Below are positions 30,873 through 40,218 of a DNA stretch of 64,000 bases, piece after piece (positions within the stretch are counted from its first letter, which is position 1; every line of letters starts with the position of its first letter). The stretch is from Paenibacillus tyrphae (GTDB taxonomy: Bacteria; Bacillota; Bacilli; Paenibacillales; NBRC-103111). The translations under genes were made by a program, and so were the position numbers. The stretch is from NCBI RefSeq assembly GCF_027925525.1, contig NZ_BSDJ01000011.1, positions 1 to 64,000 on the forward strand, in the 5' to 3' direction. Under the pieces are notes generated by a model. The model worked only from the letters and a program-made list of their open reading frames with translations. It was not told the origin of the DNA and ran no database searches.

Positions 30873-33800
30873 ATGAACGGTAATCAAGCATTGCAGTACA
30901 GGCTGTGTCCGTACGAATCGGGGGGAAAGATCGTCGGAAGGGGAGCGCCGGCTGGAGGACTTGAAGCACTGCCGCAATTTAGGCCGGAAGGCGGCGAACT
31001 GGAGTTTGTGTGTGACGAACAGACGCTGCAGCGGATTCTTGGGCTGCTGAACAAAGCATGCGGAATCGACTTCCAGAACTACAAGCGAAGCAGCCTCATT
31101 CGGCGCATCGAACGTCGCATGGGCAGGCTGAACCTGGCAGAGATAGAGGATTATGCGCGACTGTTGACAGACGAACCGGACGAGCTGCTCGCACTGGGCA
31201 AAGATCTGCTTATCGGGGTGACGCATTTCTTTCGCGATCCGCAGGCATTCGAGACGATTCAGAAAAAGGTCATTCCCGCCATCGCAGAAAGCAGGCGGCA
31301 CGAACGGCATATCCGCGTCTGGGTTGCGGGATGCTCAACCGGCGAAGAAGCGTACACCCTCGCTATGCTGTTTCATCAATTCAACGAGCGTTCGGCGGAG
31401 CCCTACTCTGTCAAAATTTTCTCCACCGATCTGGACAAGGACGCGGTCGCTGCGGCCAGTCAAGGCATCTATCCTGAAGCGGCGATGACAAGCCTGCCGA
31501 AACCATGGATGAGGCGGTATTTTACCCGAACCGGAGACCTGTATCACATCGATAAAGACATTCGCAAGATGGTCGTGTTTGCGCATCACAACATGGTTGA
31601 GGACCCGCCGTTCAGCCGTCTGGACCTGATCGCCTGCCGCAATCTGTTGATCTACCTGCAATCCGAGACGCAGCAGAAGGTACTGTCGATGTTTCATTTC
31701 GCGCTTAATCCGGATGGGTTTATGTTTTTGGGACCGAACGAAACGATCGGCCGGCTTACGCATTTATTTGTTCCTTATGACCGCAAGTGGAATATTTTCA
31801 GGCAGCAGCCGCCGCCGGGACCGGGGCCGCTGTTCGCAAGCGAGATCGACAGGGGCAATTCTGAGGCTTCCCGGACACGTCCGATGGCAGCGGCCAAGCG
31901 GGGGCATCGGCAGTCTAAGGATTTGCAAAGCTTCATGAAAACGGACGAATTGTACACGGCTTTCGTGGACGAGCACATGCCGCCCTGTATGGTGATCGAC
32001 GAAAACAATGAAGTGATCCATCTCAGCGGCAACGTGAATCCTTATGTAACGCTGGCGAAGGGAAGGCCGAGCTGGAACATTTACAAAATCGTCGAGGGTC
32101 GCCTGGCAGTGGCGATTATAACGGCCATACAAAAAGTCCGCAAAGAAAATCGTACCGTTTATTATAAAAACATGAAGGTAAGCAGCCCGGAGCCTCCGAC
32201 ATCCGTTAATTTGATCGTGAAGCCGTTTTCGTTGAAAAACAAAAAGTTCGACAAGCTGGTACTCGTTTTGTTCGAGAAGCCGGAGCATTTTGGCAATCCG
32301 GTCCGGGCCGCCGACGAATTTGAAGTCGAACCGAACGTCAACCATCGGATGATCGAGCTGGAGCAAGAACTGCGACAAGCGGAGGAGTCGCTTCAGGCGA
32401 CGATCGAAGAGTTGGAGACGTCCAACGAGGCGCTTCAAGCGACCAACGAAGAGCTGGCGGCGGCCAATGAAGAGCTCGTGAGCACGAATGAAGAGCTTCA
32501 ATCGGTGAACGAAGAGCTGGCTACGGTGAACTCGGAATATCAGTTTAAGCTTCAGGAACTGAGCGAAGCGAACGACGATATGAACAATTTTTTGATCACT
32601 GCCAACATCGGGACTGTCTTTTTGGACACCAACCTGTGCATTCGCCGGTTTACGCCTGCCATCACGAAGGAAATCAACTTACTTGAGGTCGATTGCGGGC
32701 GCCCACTCGGACATATTTCCCATAACTTCGATGACGACGGCATCGTGCGTGATGCCCAAAACGTGCTGAAGACGCTGATTCCCGTCGAGCGGGAGATTCG
32801 GAGCCGCAGCGGGCTGTGGTACAGCATGCGCGTCCTGCCTTACCGCACGAGCGATCATGTGATCAAAGGCATTGTCCTGACATTCGCGGACATTACGGAG
32901 CTGAAATCGGCCAACGAGCAGTTGCTCAAGCTTTCATATGCCATAGAGCAAAGTCCCTCCGTCACCGTCATTGCCGATGCGGAAGGAAAGATCCAGTACG
33001 CGAACCCCAAATTTACGGAGATGACCGAGTTCCAAATGGCCGAGGTGGCGGGTAGTTCCCTTCGCGAGTTGAATCATTGGAACGCCTCTTCAACCTCGTT
33101 CGAGGAAATCTGGAGCATGCTCTCGTCCGGACATGAGTGGAAGGGCGAGTTGGAATGTCGGCGCAAAAACGGGCCGAATTATTCGGAATCCGTCAAAATT
33201 TTGCCGATTAAAGATCAGGATAACCGTATTATTTATTATGTTAAAATCGCCGAGGACATTACGGAACGGAAGCAAACGGAGGAATTGCTGCGGAAATCGG
33301 AGATGCTGTCGGCCGTCGGCCAGCTTGCCGCAGGTATCGCGCATGAAATTCGTAATCCGCTGACCGCGCTCAAAGGCTTTACCAAGCTGATGGGCTCAGG
33401 CGGGCAGCACGGAAACTATTTGTCCATCATGGCGGACGAGCTGGAGCGGATCGAAGAGATCGTCGGCGAGCTGCTCGTGCTGGCGAAGCCGCAGGCGATC
33501 GACTTTTTGCCGAAATCCGTGGCTTCGATCCTGCATGACGTCATTATGCTGCTCGAAACGCAAGCCATCATCAGCAAGGTAACCATTGAAACAGACATCG
33601 AGGATGAGCTCCCGCTGGCAAGCTGCGTAGAAAACCAGTTGAAGCAGGTTTTCATCAACGTGCTGAAGAACGGGGTGGAAGCGATGTCGGGAGGCGGCAC
33701 GTTCCTCGTCAAGGCGGAAAAGTCGGAGCGGGGCAGCATACGCATCAGCTTTATCGACCAAGGCTGCGGCATCCCGGAGAGCAAGCTGGCGAAGCTGGGA

Positions 33801-33950
33801 CAACCGTTTTATACGACGAAAAACAAAGGAACGGGTCTCGGGCTTATGGTCAGCTACAAAATTATTGAAAACCATCGCGGGTCTATGACCATAACAAGCA
33901 AGGAAGGAGTCGGGACGACGGTTGTAATTGAACTCCCGGCGGTACCGTAA
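30873..33950 (+). CDS. CheR methyltransferase-PAS-histidine kinase fusion with vestigial CheB
   Basis: A 1025-residue hybrid sensor. Residues 18-32 read KIVGRGAPAGGLEAL, the remnant of a CheB methylesterase start (normally GASAGGLEAL; the catalytic Ser is Pro). A CheR N-domain follows (about 45-100), then the SAM-dependent CheR fold with VAGCSTGEEAYTLAM near 150 and NLLIYL near 250. A spacer, a heptad coiled coil (NEEL repeats, about 490-570), two PAS domains (570-680, 690-800), HisKA with AHEIRNPLTALKGF near 820 and an ATPase domain with GTGLGLMVSYKI near 985 complete it. No receiver gene is adjacent. AAAGAGG is 9 bases before the ATG. Confidence 0.9.
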   Translation: MNGNQALQYRLCPYESGGKIVGRGAPAGGLEALPQFRPEGGELEFVCDEQTLQRILGLLNKACGIDFQNYKRSSLIRRIERRMGRLNLAEIEDYARLLTDEPDELLALGKDLLIGVTHFFRDPQAFETIQKKVIPAIAESRRHERHIRVWVAGCSTGEEAYTLAMLFHQFNERSAEPYSVKIFSTDLDKDAVAAASQGIYPEAAMTSLPKPWMRRYFTRTGDLYHIDKDIRKMVVFAHHNMVEDPPFSRLDLIACRNLLIYLQSETQQKVLSMFHFALNPDGFMFLGPNETIGRLTHLFVPYDRKWNIFRQQPPPGPGPLFASEIDRGNSEASRTRPMAAAKRGHRQSKDLQSFMKTDELYTAFVDEHMPPCMVIDENNEVIHLSGNVNPYVTLAKGRPSWNIYKIVEGRLAVAIITAIQKVRKENRTVYYKNMKVSSPEPPTSVNLIVKPFSLKNKKFDKLVLVLFEKPEHFGNPVRAADEFEVEPNVNHRMIELEQELRQAEESLQATIEELETSNEALQATNEELAAANEELVSTNEELQSVNEELATVNSEYQFKLQELSEANDDMNNFLITANIGTVFLDTNLCIRRFTPAITKEINLLEVDCGRPLGHISHNFDDDGIVRDAQNVLKTLIPVEREIRSRSGLWYSMRVLPYRTSDHVIKGIVLTFADITELKSANEQLLKLSYAIEQSPSVTVIADAEGKIQYANPKFTEMTEFQMAEVAGSSLRELNHWNASSTSFEEIWSMLSSGHEWKGELECRRKNGPNYSESVKILPIKDQDNRIIYYVKIAEDITERKQTEELLRKSEMLSAVGQLAAGIAHEIRNPLTALKGFTKLMGSGGQHGNYLSIMADELERIEEIVGELLVLAKPQAIDFLPKSVASILHDVIMLLETQAIISKVTIETDIEDELPLASCVENQLKQVFINVLKNGVEAMSGGGTFLVKAEKSERGSIRISFIDQGCGIPESKLAKLGQPFYTTKNKGTGLGLMVSYKIIENHRGSMTITSKEGVGTTVVIELPAVP

Positions 33951-33953
33951 AAT

Positions 33954-34000
33954 GAAAAAGCACCTGATTCGCAATATTGCGGATTCAGGTGCTTTTACTC
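33954..34000. terminator. Bidirectional terminator between the kinase gene and rqcH
   Basis: AAAAGCACCTGA and TCAGGTGCTTTT arms around a CGCAATATTGCG inner stem, with A and T runs on the two sides. Confidence 0.85.
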
Positions 34001-34011
34001 GCTGCGCGGGT

Positions 34012-35781
34012 TTATTTTATGGCTACCGGCAGCTGCTTGATATTCCCCGGGTCGGGCGTGACGAACAGTGTTTTTTGATGATCGTAAATCACGAATCCGG
34101 GCTTGGCTCCGCTAGGCTTGCGCACGTGCCGGATGAGGGTATAGTCCACCGGCACCTGGCTCGATTCCTTGGCTTGGCTGAACCAGGCGGCAAGCTGGGC
34201 AGCTTCATGCAAGGTAGCATCGCCGTACTCGGCGCTGCGAATGACGACGTGAGAGCCCGGAATATCTTTCGTGTGCAGCCACGTATCGCCGGGGTGGGCG
34301 AGCCGGTTCGTTAAGTATTCGTTCTGCGTGTTGTTTTTGCCGACATAGATCGGGATACCTTCGCTTGAAGTGTAGCAGGCCAGAGCCGGCTTTTGGTTCG
34401 GCTTTTTTTTACGCCCTTTTTTGCCGCGGTCCCGCACGTAGCCTTGCTCCGTCAGCTCCTCGCGGATTTCCTCGATATCGGCCAATCCCGCGCTGGCAAG
34501 CTGCTGCAGCAAATTGTCTAAATAGCGGATTTCCTCGTGCGCCTCGGTCATTTGCTGCTGAACGGCAATCAAGCTGTTCTTGCTTTTGGTATATTTCTTG
34601 AAATACCGCTGGGCGTTCTCGGACGGCGTCAGCAGCGGATCAAGCTCGATCATGACGGGGCGCTGCTCTTCATCATAATAGTTCACGACCTCAATCTGCT
34701 TATCGCCTTTGCGGATTTGATGCAGCGAAGCGGTAAGCAGCTCGCCCAGGATGCGGAAGCGGTCCGCTCCGCGGGCGTCCTCCATCGTATCTTCCAGTTT
34801 TTCCATCTTCTTGATGTTTTTGCTGCGTTCATTGCTGAGCAGCCGGAACAGATCGGCTACACGCTGCTTCACGGTATCCCGCTCGGCCTTGTCTCCGTAA
34901 TACGCCTCGAGGCAGGCGCTAATCGAGGCGAAACGCTGCGTCTCGCCCTGCACGTGGCTCAGGTCCGTAATGGAGAAAAACGTTTTGCCCGTCGACGCTT
35001 CTTCGACAATAACCGCTTCCGTCACTCCGGTTTGCAGCTTTTCGGTGAGTTCGCGGAACGGAGCCCACAGCTTCGCAGGCATTGCGGAAGGCGAAGACAA
35101 GCTCCCGTCGGCGGCGCGGTACACAAGCTCGCGGGCGACGAGCGGGCTGAACCCGCTGAAACGCGCGACAAGCGCCTGTTCCCAGAAGCGTGGGGAAGCG
35201 GGCTCATCGGCCGCCTCTGCCGCTTCGGCAAGGAGAGCGGTGAACCGCTCCTCGCTCATTCCGAACGGAAGCAGCTTGTGCTGCTCCGGCGGCGCCGTGT
35301 AGACGCTGCCCGGCATGACGATGCGGTAGCTGCTGATCGCCGGCGTGACGTGATGAATGCCGTCGGTAATGATCCCGGTCGCCGGGTCCTTCAAAATAAT
35401 ATTGCTGTGGCGGCCCATAATCTCCACGACGATGGTTTTGAGGCTGAGGTCTCCGAGCTCGTCGCGCTGCCGGATGTTCAGATGCAGTATCCGCTCGAGA
35501 CCGGGCTGCTCAATCGCTTCGATGATGCCTCCCTCGCAATGCTTGCGCAGCAGCATACAGAACATGGGCGCTTCCAGCGGATTCAGGAAGCTCTGCTCGG
35601 TGAGATGCACCCGGGGGTAGGTGGGATTGGCGGACAGCAGCAGCTTCAGGTTGCGGCCGGCCGCGCGGATTTGCAGGATGATATCGTTTTCCGATGGCAT
35701 CTGCACTTTATTGATTCGGGCCCCTACGCAGCATTGCAGCTCGCGGGCCAGACTGTGAACGACGAGACCGTCGAAAGACAT
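34012..35781 (-). CDS. rqcH: RqcH (NFACT/YloA/FbpA family)
   Basis: A 589-residue NFACT protein that binds stalled 50S-peptidyl-tRNA complexes and adds alanine tails in ribosome-associated quality control; older names describe it as a fibronectin-binding protein. The N-terminal NFACT-N domain spans about 1-200, helical HhH and coiled-coil segments about 200-430 (VADLFRLLSNERSKNIKKMEKLED), and the NFACT-R domain the C-terminus (YVGKNNTQNEYLTNRLAHPGDTW, near 465-490). The start MSFDG at 35781 follows GGAG; a preceding ATG at 35796 is less likely. It is the yloA position of the conserved cluster but is reversed here. Confidence 0.93.
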   Translation of the reverse strand: MSFDGLVVHSLARELQCCVGARINKVQMPSENDIILQIRAAGRNLKLLLSANPTYPRVHLTEQSFLNPLEAPMFCMLLRKHCEGGIIEAIEQPGLERILHLNIRQRDELGDLSLKTIVVEIMGRHSNIILKDPATGIITDGIHHVTPAISSYRIVMPGSVYTAPPEQHKLLPFGMSEERFTALLAEAAEAADEPASPRFWEQALVARFSGFSPLVARELVYRAADGSLSSPSAMPAKLWAPFRELTEKLQTGVTEAVIVEEASTGKTFFSITDLSHVQGETQRFASISACLEAYYGDKAERDTVKQRVADLFRLLSNERSKNIKKMEKLEDTMEDARGADRFRILGELLTASLHQIRKGDKQIEVVNYYDEEQRPVMIELDPLLTPSENAQRYFKKYTKSKNSLIAVQQQMTEAHEEIRYLDNLLQQLASAGLADIEEIREELTEQGYVRDRGKKGRKKKPNQKPALACYTSSEGIPIYVGKNNTQNEYLTNRLAHPGDTWLHTKDIPGSHVVIRSAEYGDATLHEAAQLAAWFSQAKESSQVPVDYTLIRHVRKPSGAKPGFVIYDHQKTLFVTPDPGNIKQLPVAIK

Positions 35782-35936
35782 GCGGGACAACTCCATTCTT
35801 CATGCGCAAAAAGCGATTTTTGAGTGCTACCTTCTATCATGCCATATTTTGAAGCAAATTTTAAGCTGTAAGACCCGGATGCCGTTTTCGGGACCGTTTT
35901 GTGGCCTGAGCCGACGGGAAGAGGGACGGTGTCGTG

Positions 35937-36443
35937 TCAATATTGGCGAGGCTGCTGTTTCTTCTTCCGAAGCCAATACAGCGCCGCCGCGATGACCGCG
36001 TTGCAAAGCACAAGACCCGTCAGCGCGGGTGCGACGACCGCGAAGCCGGAATCGCCGCCGAAATAAATGCTCCAGACGATCTTCAGCACAGCGATCAGAT
36101 TCAGAACGAGTAGGCCGTACAGCCAGGATCGTTTCCAAAACGCATACGCGAGAGCGGCCAGCGACCCGGGCACCAGCAGAGTCATCAAAATTTTCGCCAA
36201 GTTCCATTGACCCAACAAGTAATCTTGCTCCATCTGTAAAAATTGACGCACGTGCGGGTTAATCACGGCCGGCTTCGAAAACCAGAACATGCTGCTCAGC
36301 AGCAGAAGAAGCACGACAGCGATTCCTTTGAGGCTGCGCCTATAGGCGAAGAAACAGAACGGTAGAAGAAATAACGGACGAATGTACCAGCTCAACACGT
36401 TTTGATGCCTTTCATAAGCCCAGAAAAACCATTCCTCCAGCAT
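35937..36443 (-). CDS. Predicted membrane protein, unknown family
   Basis: A 168-residue protein with about four hydrophobic segments (near residues 20-35, 40-55, 88-105, 110-150) and a basic C-terminus (WLRKKKQQPRQY). No family was recognised. It follows tetR by 6 bases on the same strand, so it is probably co-transcribed with and controlled by that regulator. Confidence 0.7.
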   Translation of the reverse strand: MLEEWFFWAYERHQNVLSWYIRPLFLLPFCFFAYRRSLKGIAVVLLLLLSSMFWFSKPAVINPHVRQFLQMEQDYLLGQWNLAKILMTLLVPGSLAALAYAFWKRSWLYGLLVLNLIAVLKIVWSIYFGGDSGFAVVAPALTGLVLCNAVIAAALYWLRKKKQQPRQY

Positions 36444-36449
36444 TTGTAT

Positions 36450-37085
36450 TTACCTCCTCGAACGATTCGTTGCGGCGATGCCGTTTTCCACGATCCAAAG
36501 CAGGCTGTCGATCGTCTTCATAGCCTGCTCCTCGCTGCCGGACAAGGCTTGGTCGGCGTAATGCTCTGCGACGTACACGCTTAGGAACGCAATCAAATCG
36601 GCAAGCACTGGCGCATCGACGTCGGGGGCGATCCGGCCCGACTCCTTTTGACGCTCAATGAGCCGAATGAAAAATTCGTTGCTTTTGGCCGAGGCATCGT
36701 CGGTTATTTCCCGTTTCAGCCCGGGATCGCGAAGCTTGGCGAAATCTCCCGCGATCGAAGCAAGCTTCGGATGCGCCCGGTAGAAGCGAATGCCGGAGAC
36801 AAACAGCCCTCGCACCGTTTGCAGAAGATCATTCCGTTCGAGATCGCGGAAGGCTGCGGCCGAGAAGTCCGCCTTTTGCCCGCCTATGACCTCCAGGACA
36901 TGCTTGTAGAGGTCTTTTTTGTCTTCGAAATACTGGTAGAAGCTGCCTTTGGCAATGCCGGTTTTCGCGACGATACGCGAAATGCTGGCTTTGGCGTACC
37001 CGAGTTCGTAAAACTCTTCCACGGCCGTTTCGAAGATCAGGTTTCGCTTGTCGAAAGGCAAATTAAAAAATGTCGGATGCGGCAT
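36450..37085 (-). CDS. TetR family repressor
   Basis: A 211-residue regulator with an N-terminal helix-turn-helix (FYELGYAKASISRIVAKTGIAKGSFYQYFEDKKDL region, residues 25-60) and a helical ligand domain. AAAAGGAG is 9 bases before the ATG at 37085. Two palindromic operators lie between its -10 and its start, indicating autorepression. It leads a two-gene unit with the membrane protein; the divergent calcium ATPase starts 190 bases away and might also respond. The ligand is unknown. Confidence 0.88.
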   Translation of the reverse strand: MPHPTFFNLPFDKRNLIFETAVEEFYELGYAKASISRIVAKTGIAKGSFYQYFEDKKDLYKHVLEVIGGQKADFSAAAFRDLERNDLLQTVRGLFVSGIRFYRAHPKLASIAGDFAKLRDPGLKREITDDASAKSNEFFIRLIERQKESGRIAPDVDAPVLADLIAFLSVYVAEHYADQALSGSEEQAMKTIDSLLWIVENGIAATNRSRR

Positions 37086-37107
37086 CAAACACAGCTCCTT
37101 TTGGATG

Positions 37108-37137
37108 TGACTATACGGTCATATGACTATATAGTCA
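37108..37137. promoter_or_regulatory. Tandem TetR-type operators
   Basis: TGACTATACGGTCA (37108-37121) and TGACTATATAGTCA (37124-37137) are two palindromes of TGAC...GTCA form with centres 16 bp apart. They cover the predicted transcription start of tetR, so binding would block it. Confidence 0.7.
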
Positions 37138-37138
37138 C

Positions 37139-37166
37139 ATTATACATCGTTTCCGCATTTTTTCAA
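37139..37166 (-). promoter_or_regulatory. tetR promoter
   Basis: On the minus strand TTGAAA (37161-37166) is followed after 16 bases by TATAAT (37139-37144), directly preceding the tandem operators. Confidence 0.75.
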
Positions 37167-37276
37167 TGATCTGTAGGGCGAACGGAGAGTGGCCCCGGTA
37201 TTCCTTTCCCAGGTGCTAATTTCCAGCTTGTCTGAATACATTTAACGTAGACAACCTTTTGGGAGGGAAAAAGCAG

Positions 37277-40069
37277 ATGAGTCAGAAGAAGTGGTATCAA
37301 ATGTCGACGGAAGAAACTCTGCAGTCGTCCGGGACAGAGCCTTCAAAAGGGCTGACTATGGAGGAATCGGAAAAGCGTCTGGCAGCACACGGCAAAAACG
37401 AGCTGGCGGAAGGACAGGGCGTGTCTCCCGTGACGCTGTTTTTGAACCAATTCAAAGACTTCATGGTGCTCGTGCTCGCCGGAGCGACGCTCGTCTCGGG
37501 TCTGCTGGGCGAATATTTGGACGCGGTCGCGATCATTGCGATTATTATCATGAACGGCATTCTCGGCTTCGTGCAGGAATTCCGGGCGGAACGATCGCTG
37601 CGGGCGCTGAAGGAGCTGTCGGCGCCGAACGCCAAGGTGCTGCGGGAGGGCCAGGTGGAGCTCATACCGGCACGATGGCTGGTTCCGGGGGATATCGTCG
37701 TGCTGGAAAGCGGCGATCGGGTGCCGGCAGACATCCGCTTCATCGAGACGAATGGCCTTTATGCGGAAGAGTCCGCGCTGACAGGGGAATCCGTGCCGGT
37801 CGCCAAACATACGGCGCCGCTGGAGGGAGAAGACATCCCTCTGGGGGATCAGCGAAATGTAGGCTTTATGGGGACGATGCTGACGAGAGGAACGGCCAAA
37901 GGGGTCGTGGTCCGTACCGGCATGGCGACGGAGATGGGCAAGATCGCCGACCTGATCCAAAACACCGATGCCACCGAGACGCCTTTGCAGCACCGGCTTG
38001 AGCAGCTCGGCAAAATATTGATCGTCGTCGCGCTGGCGCTGACGGTGATGGTCGTGGTTGCAGGCATCCTGCACGGACAGGAGCCGTACGGCATGTTCCT
38101 CGCCGGGGTGAGCCTGGCGGTCGCCGCGATTCCGGAGGGGCTGCCGGCGATCGTGACGATCGCTCTGGCGCTCGGGGTACAGCGGATGATTCAGCGCAAG
38201 GCGATCGTCCGCAAGCTGCCTTCCGTCGAGACGCTCGGCTGCGCTTCGGTCATCTGCTCGGACAAAACCGGCACGCTGACGCAAAATAAAATGGCCGTGA
38301 CCCATTTATGGACGGGCGGCGAGCTGCTTGAGGTGACGGGGAACGGCTACGACCCGCGCGGCGAAATTTTGAAGCAGGGGCAGCACGTCGATGTGCGGAA
38401 AAACCAGATGCTGCGCCGGCTGCTGCAGGTTTCCGTGCTCTGCAACAACGCGGAGCTGCGGGAGGAGCGGACGGAATCCAAAACAAAGCAGCCGGAAGCC
38501 GAGCAGGAGGGCGTGTGGAGCATTAAGGGCGATCCGACGGAGGGAGCGCTTGTCGTACTCGGGGCCAAAGCCGGCGTTACGCAGCAATCGCTCGAAGGCT
38601 TGTACCGGCGCGTCGTGGAATTCCCGTTCGATTCGGAGCGCAAGCGGATGTCGGTCATCGTCGAGCATCAGGGCGGCCGGATGGTCTGCACGAAAGGAGC
38701 GCCCGACGTTCTGGTGCAGCAGTGCGCCTACGTGCTGTGGGACGACAAAATCATCCCGTTCACTCCGACGCTCAAGCAGAAGGTGATGGCGGCGAACGAA
38801 GGGATGGCCAAAAACGCGCTCCGCGTGCTCGGCCTGGCTTACCGCGATTTGAAGCCGACGGAACGGAGCGAGGAAGAGACGGCGGTGGAAAGCCAGCTTG
38901 TTTTCGTCGGTCTGACCGGGATGATCGACCCGCCGCGCAAAGAAGCGCGGGAAGCGATTCTCAAATGCCGCAAGGCCGGCATCAAAACGGTCATGATCAC
39001 CGGCGATCACCAGACGACGGCGGAGGCCATCGCCAGGCAGATCGGTATTTTGCCGCAGGACGGCCTCGCTCTGAACGGCCAGCAGCTTAGCGCGATGAGC
39101 GACGACGACCTGGATAAGCGAATCGGCGAGGTGTACGTGTACGCGCGCGTGTCGCCGGAGCATAAGCTGCGCATCGTCAAATCGCTGCAGCGCCAAGGCC
39201 ACGTCGTGGCGATGACCGGCGACGGCGTGAACGACGCGCCGGCGATCAAGGCGGCGGATATCGGCATCGCCATGGGGATCAGCGGGACGGACGTATCGAA
39301 GGAAGCGTCCGCGCTCGTGCTCAGCGACGATAATTTTGCCACGATCGTCTCGGCCATCGAGGAAGGACGCGGGATTTACGAAAATATCCGCAAATTTATC
39401 CGCTACTTGCTCGCTTCGAATGTCGGCGAAATTTTGACGATGTTCCTCGCCATGCTGGCCGGACTGCCGCTGCCGCTCGTGCCGATTCAGATTTTATGGG
39501 TCAATCTCGTGACGGACGGCCTGCCAGCCATGGCGCTCGGCGTGGATCAGGCGGAGAAGGATCTGATGCAGCAGAAGCCCCGCCTGGCCAAAGAAAATAT
39601 TTTCGCTCGCCGCCTTGGGTGGAAAATTATCAGCCGCGGCATTCTGATCGGACTGTGCACCCTGGCGGCGTTCTACATTACGCTCAAGCAGGGCGGGGAC
39701 GGCCCGGGCGCGCTCGTCAAGGCGCAGTCGGTCGCTTTCGTCACGCTGGTGATGGCGCAGCTCATCCACGTATTCGATTGCCGCAGCTCACGCTCGATTT
39801 TCCACCGGAACCCGCTGCAGAACAAGTGGCTGGTGATGGCGGTCGTCTCGTCGCTGCTGCTGATGCTGCCGGTACTCTATGTAGAGAAGCTTCAGCCGAT
39901 TTTCAAGACGGTGCCGCTCGGGGTTATGGATTGGGTGCTTGTGCTCGTATTTGCGGGTATCCCGACATTTCTGATGGGCATCGGAAGCCTGATGAGCAAG
40001 CCGCGGAAACGCAAGCCTGCTTCTTACGGAGGCGGCGGGGCGAAGGCGATGAAGCCGGTCGTACGGTAA
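37277..40069 (+). CDS. P-type calcium-transporting ATPase (YloB-like)
   Basis: A 930-residue P2A-type ATPase. The phosphorylation site is CSDKTGTLTQNKM near residue 332; TGES (LTGESVPVAK) near 175; the M4 ion site AAIPEGLPAIV near 288; KGAPDVL nucleotide-domain motif near 477; TGDGVNDAPAIKAADIG near 650. An ankyrin-free N-terminal actuator matches SERCA-like bacterial pumps. B. subtilis YloB is a calcium pump active in sporulation. GGGAGG precedes the ATG at 37277; an in-frame TTG at 37259 is part of the ribosome site. A hairpin (40081-40111) lies downstream. Confidence 0.93.
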   Translation: MSQKKWYQMSTEETLQSSGTEPSKGLTMEESEKRLAAHGKNELAEGQGVSPVTLFLNQFKDFMVLVLAGATLVSGLLGEYLDAVAIIAIIIMNGILGFVQEFRAERSLRALKELSAPNAKVLREGQVELIPARWLVPGDIVVLESGDRVPADIRFIETNGLYAEESALTGESVPVAKHTAPLEGEDIPLGDQRNVGFMGTMLTRGTAKGVVVRTGMATEMGKIADLIQNTDATETPLQHRLEQLGKILIVVALALTVMVVVAGILHGQEPYGMFLAGVSLAVAAIPEGLPAIVTIALALGVQRMIQRKAIVRKLPSVETLGCASVICSDKTGTLTQNKMAVTHLWTGGELLEVTGNGYDPRGEILKQGQHVDVRKNQMLRRLLQVSVLCNNAELREERTESKTKQPEAEQEGVWSIKGDPTEGALVVLGAKAGVTQQSLEGLYRRVVEFPFDSERKRMSVIVEHQGGRMVCTKGAPDVLVQQCAYVLWDDKIIPFTPTLKQKVMAANEGMAKNALRVLGLAYRDLKPTERSEEETAVESQLVFVGLTGMIDPPRKEAREAILKCRKAGIKTVMITGDHQTTAEAIARQIGILPQDGLALNGQQLSAMSDDDLDKRIGEVYVYARVSPEHKLRIVKSLQRQGHVVAMTGDGVNDAPAIKAADIGIAMGISGTDVSKEASALVLSDDNFATIVSAIEEGRGIYENIRKFIRYLLASNVGEILTMFLAMLAGLPLPLVPIQILWVNLVTDGLPAMALGVDQAEKDLMQQKPRLAKENIFARRLGWKIISRGILIGLCTLAAFYITLKQGGDGPGALVKAQSVAFVTLVMAQLIHVFDCRSSRSIFHRNPLQNKWLVMAVVSSLLLMLPVLYVEKLQPIFKTVPLGVMDWVLVLVFAGIPTFLMGIGSLMSKPRKRKPASYGGGGAKAMKPVVR

Positions 40070-40080
40070 AGAGGACAAGA

Positions 40081-40111
40081 GCCGGACCCTTGCGAAAGCA
40101 GAGGGTTCGGC
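40081..40111 (+). terminator. Probable terminator of the calcium ATPase gene
   Basis: GCCGGACCCT and AGGGTTCGGC form the stem. The following sequence is only moderately T-rich (GATTTGCATTTT). Confidence 0.5.
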
Positions 40112-40218
40112 GATTTGCATTTTCGCCCGAATTCGGATAAAATTTTGCGGAACCGCTATGCACGGCTGCGAATTTGCGATATAGTAGGGTGTAAAACGCT
40201 GAAATGGGAGCCAAAACG

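Noticed and set aside
32380..32600. Repeated GAAGAGCT-type units in the kinase gene
   Set aside because: They encode a NEEL heptad coiled coil, a common linker, not a DNA repeat element.
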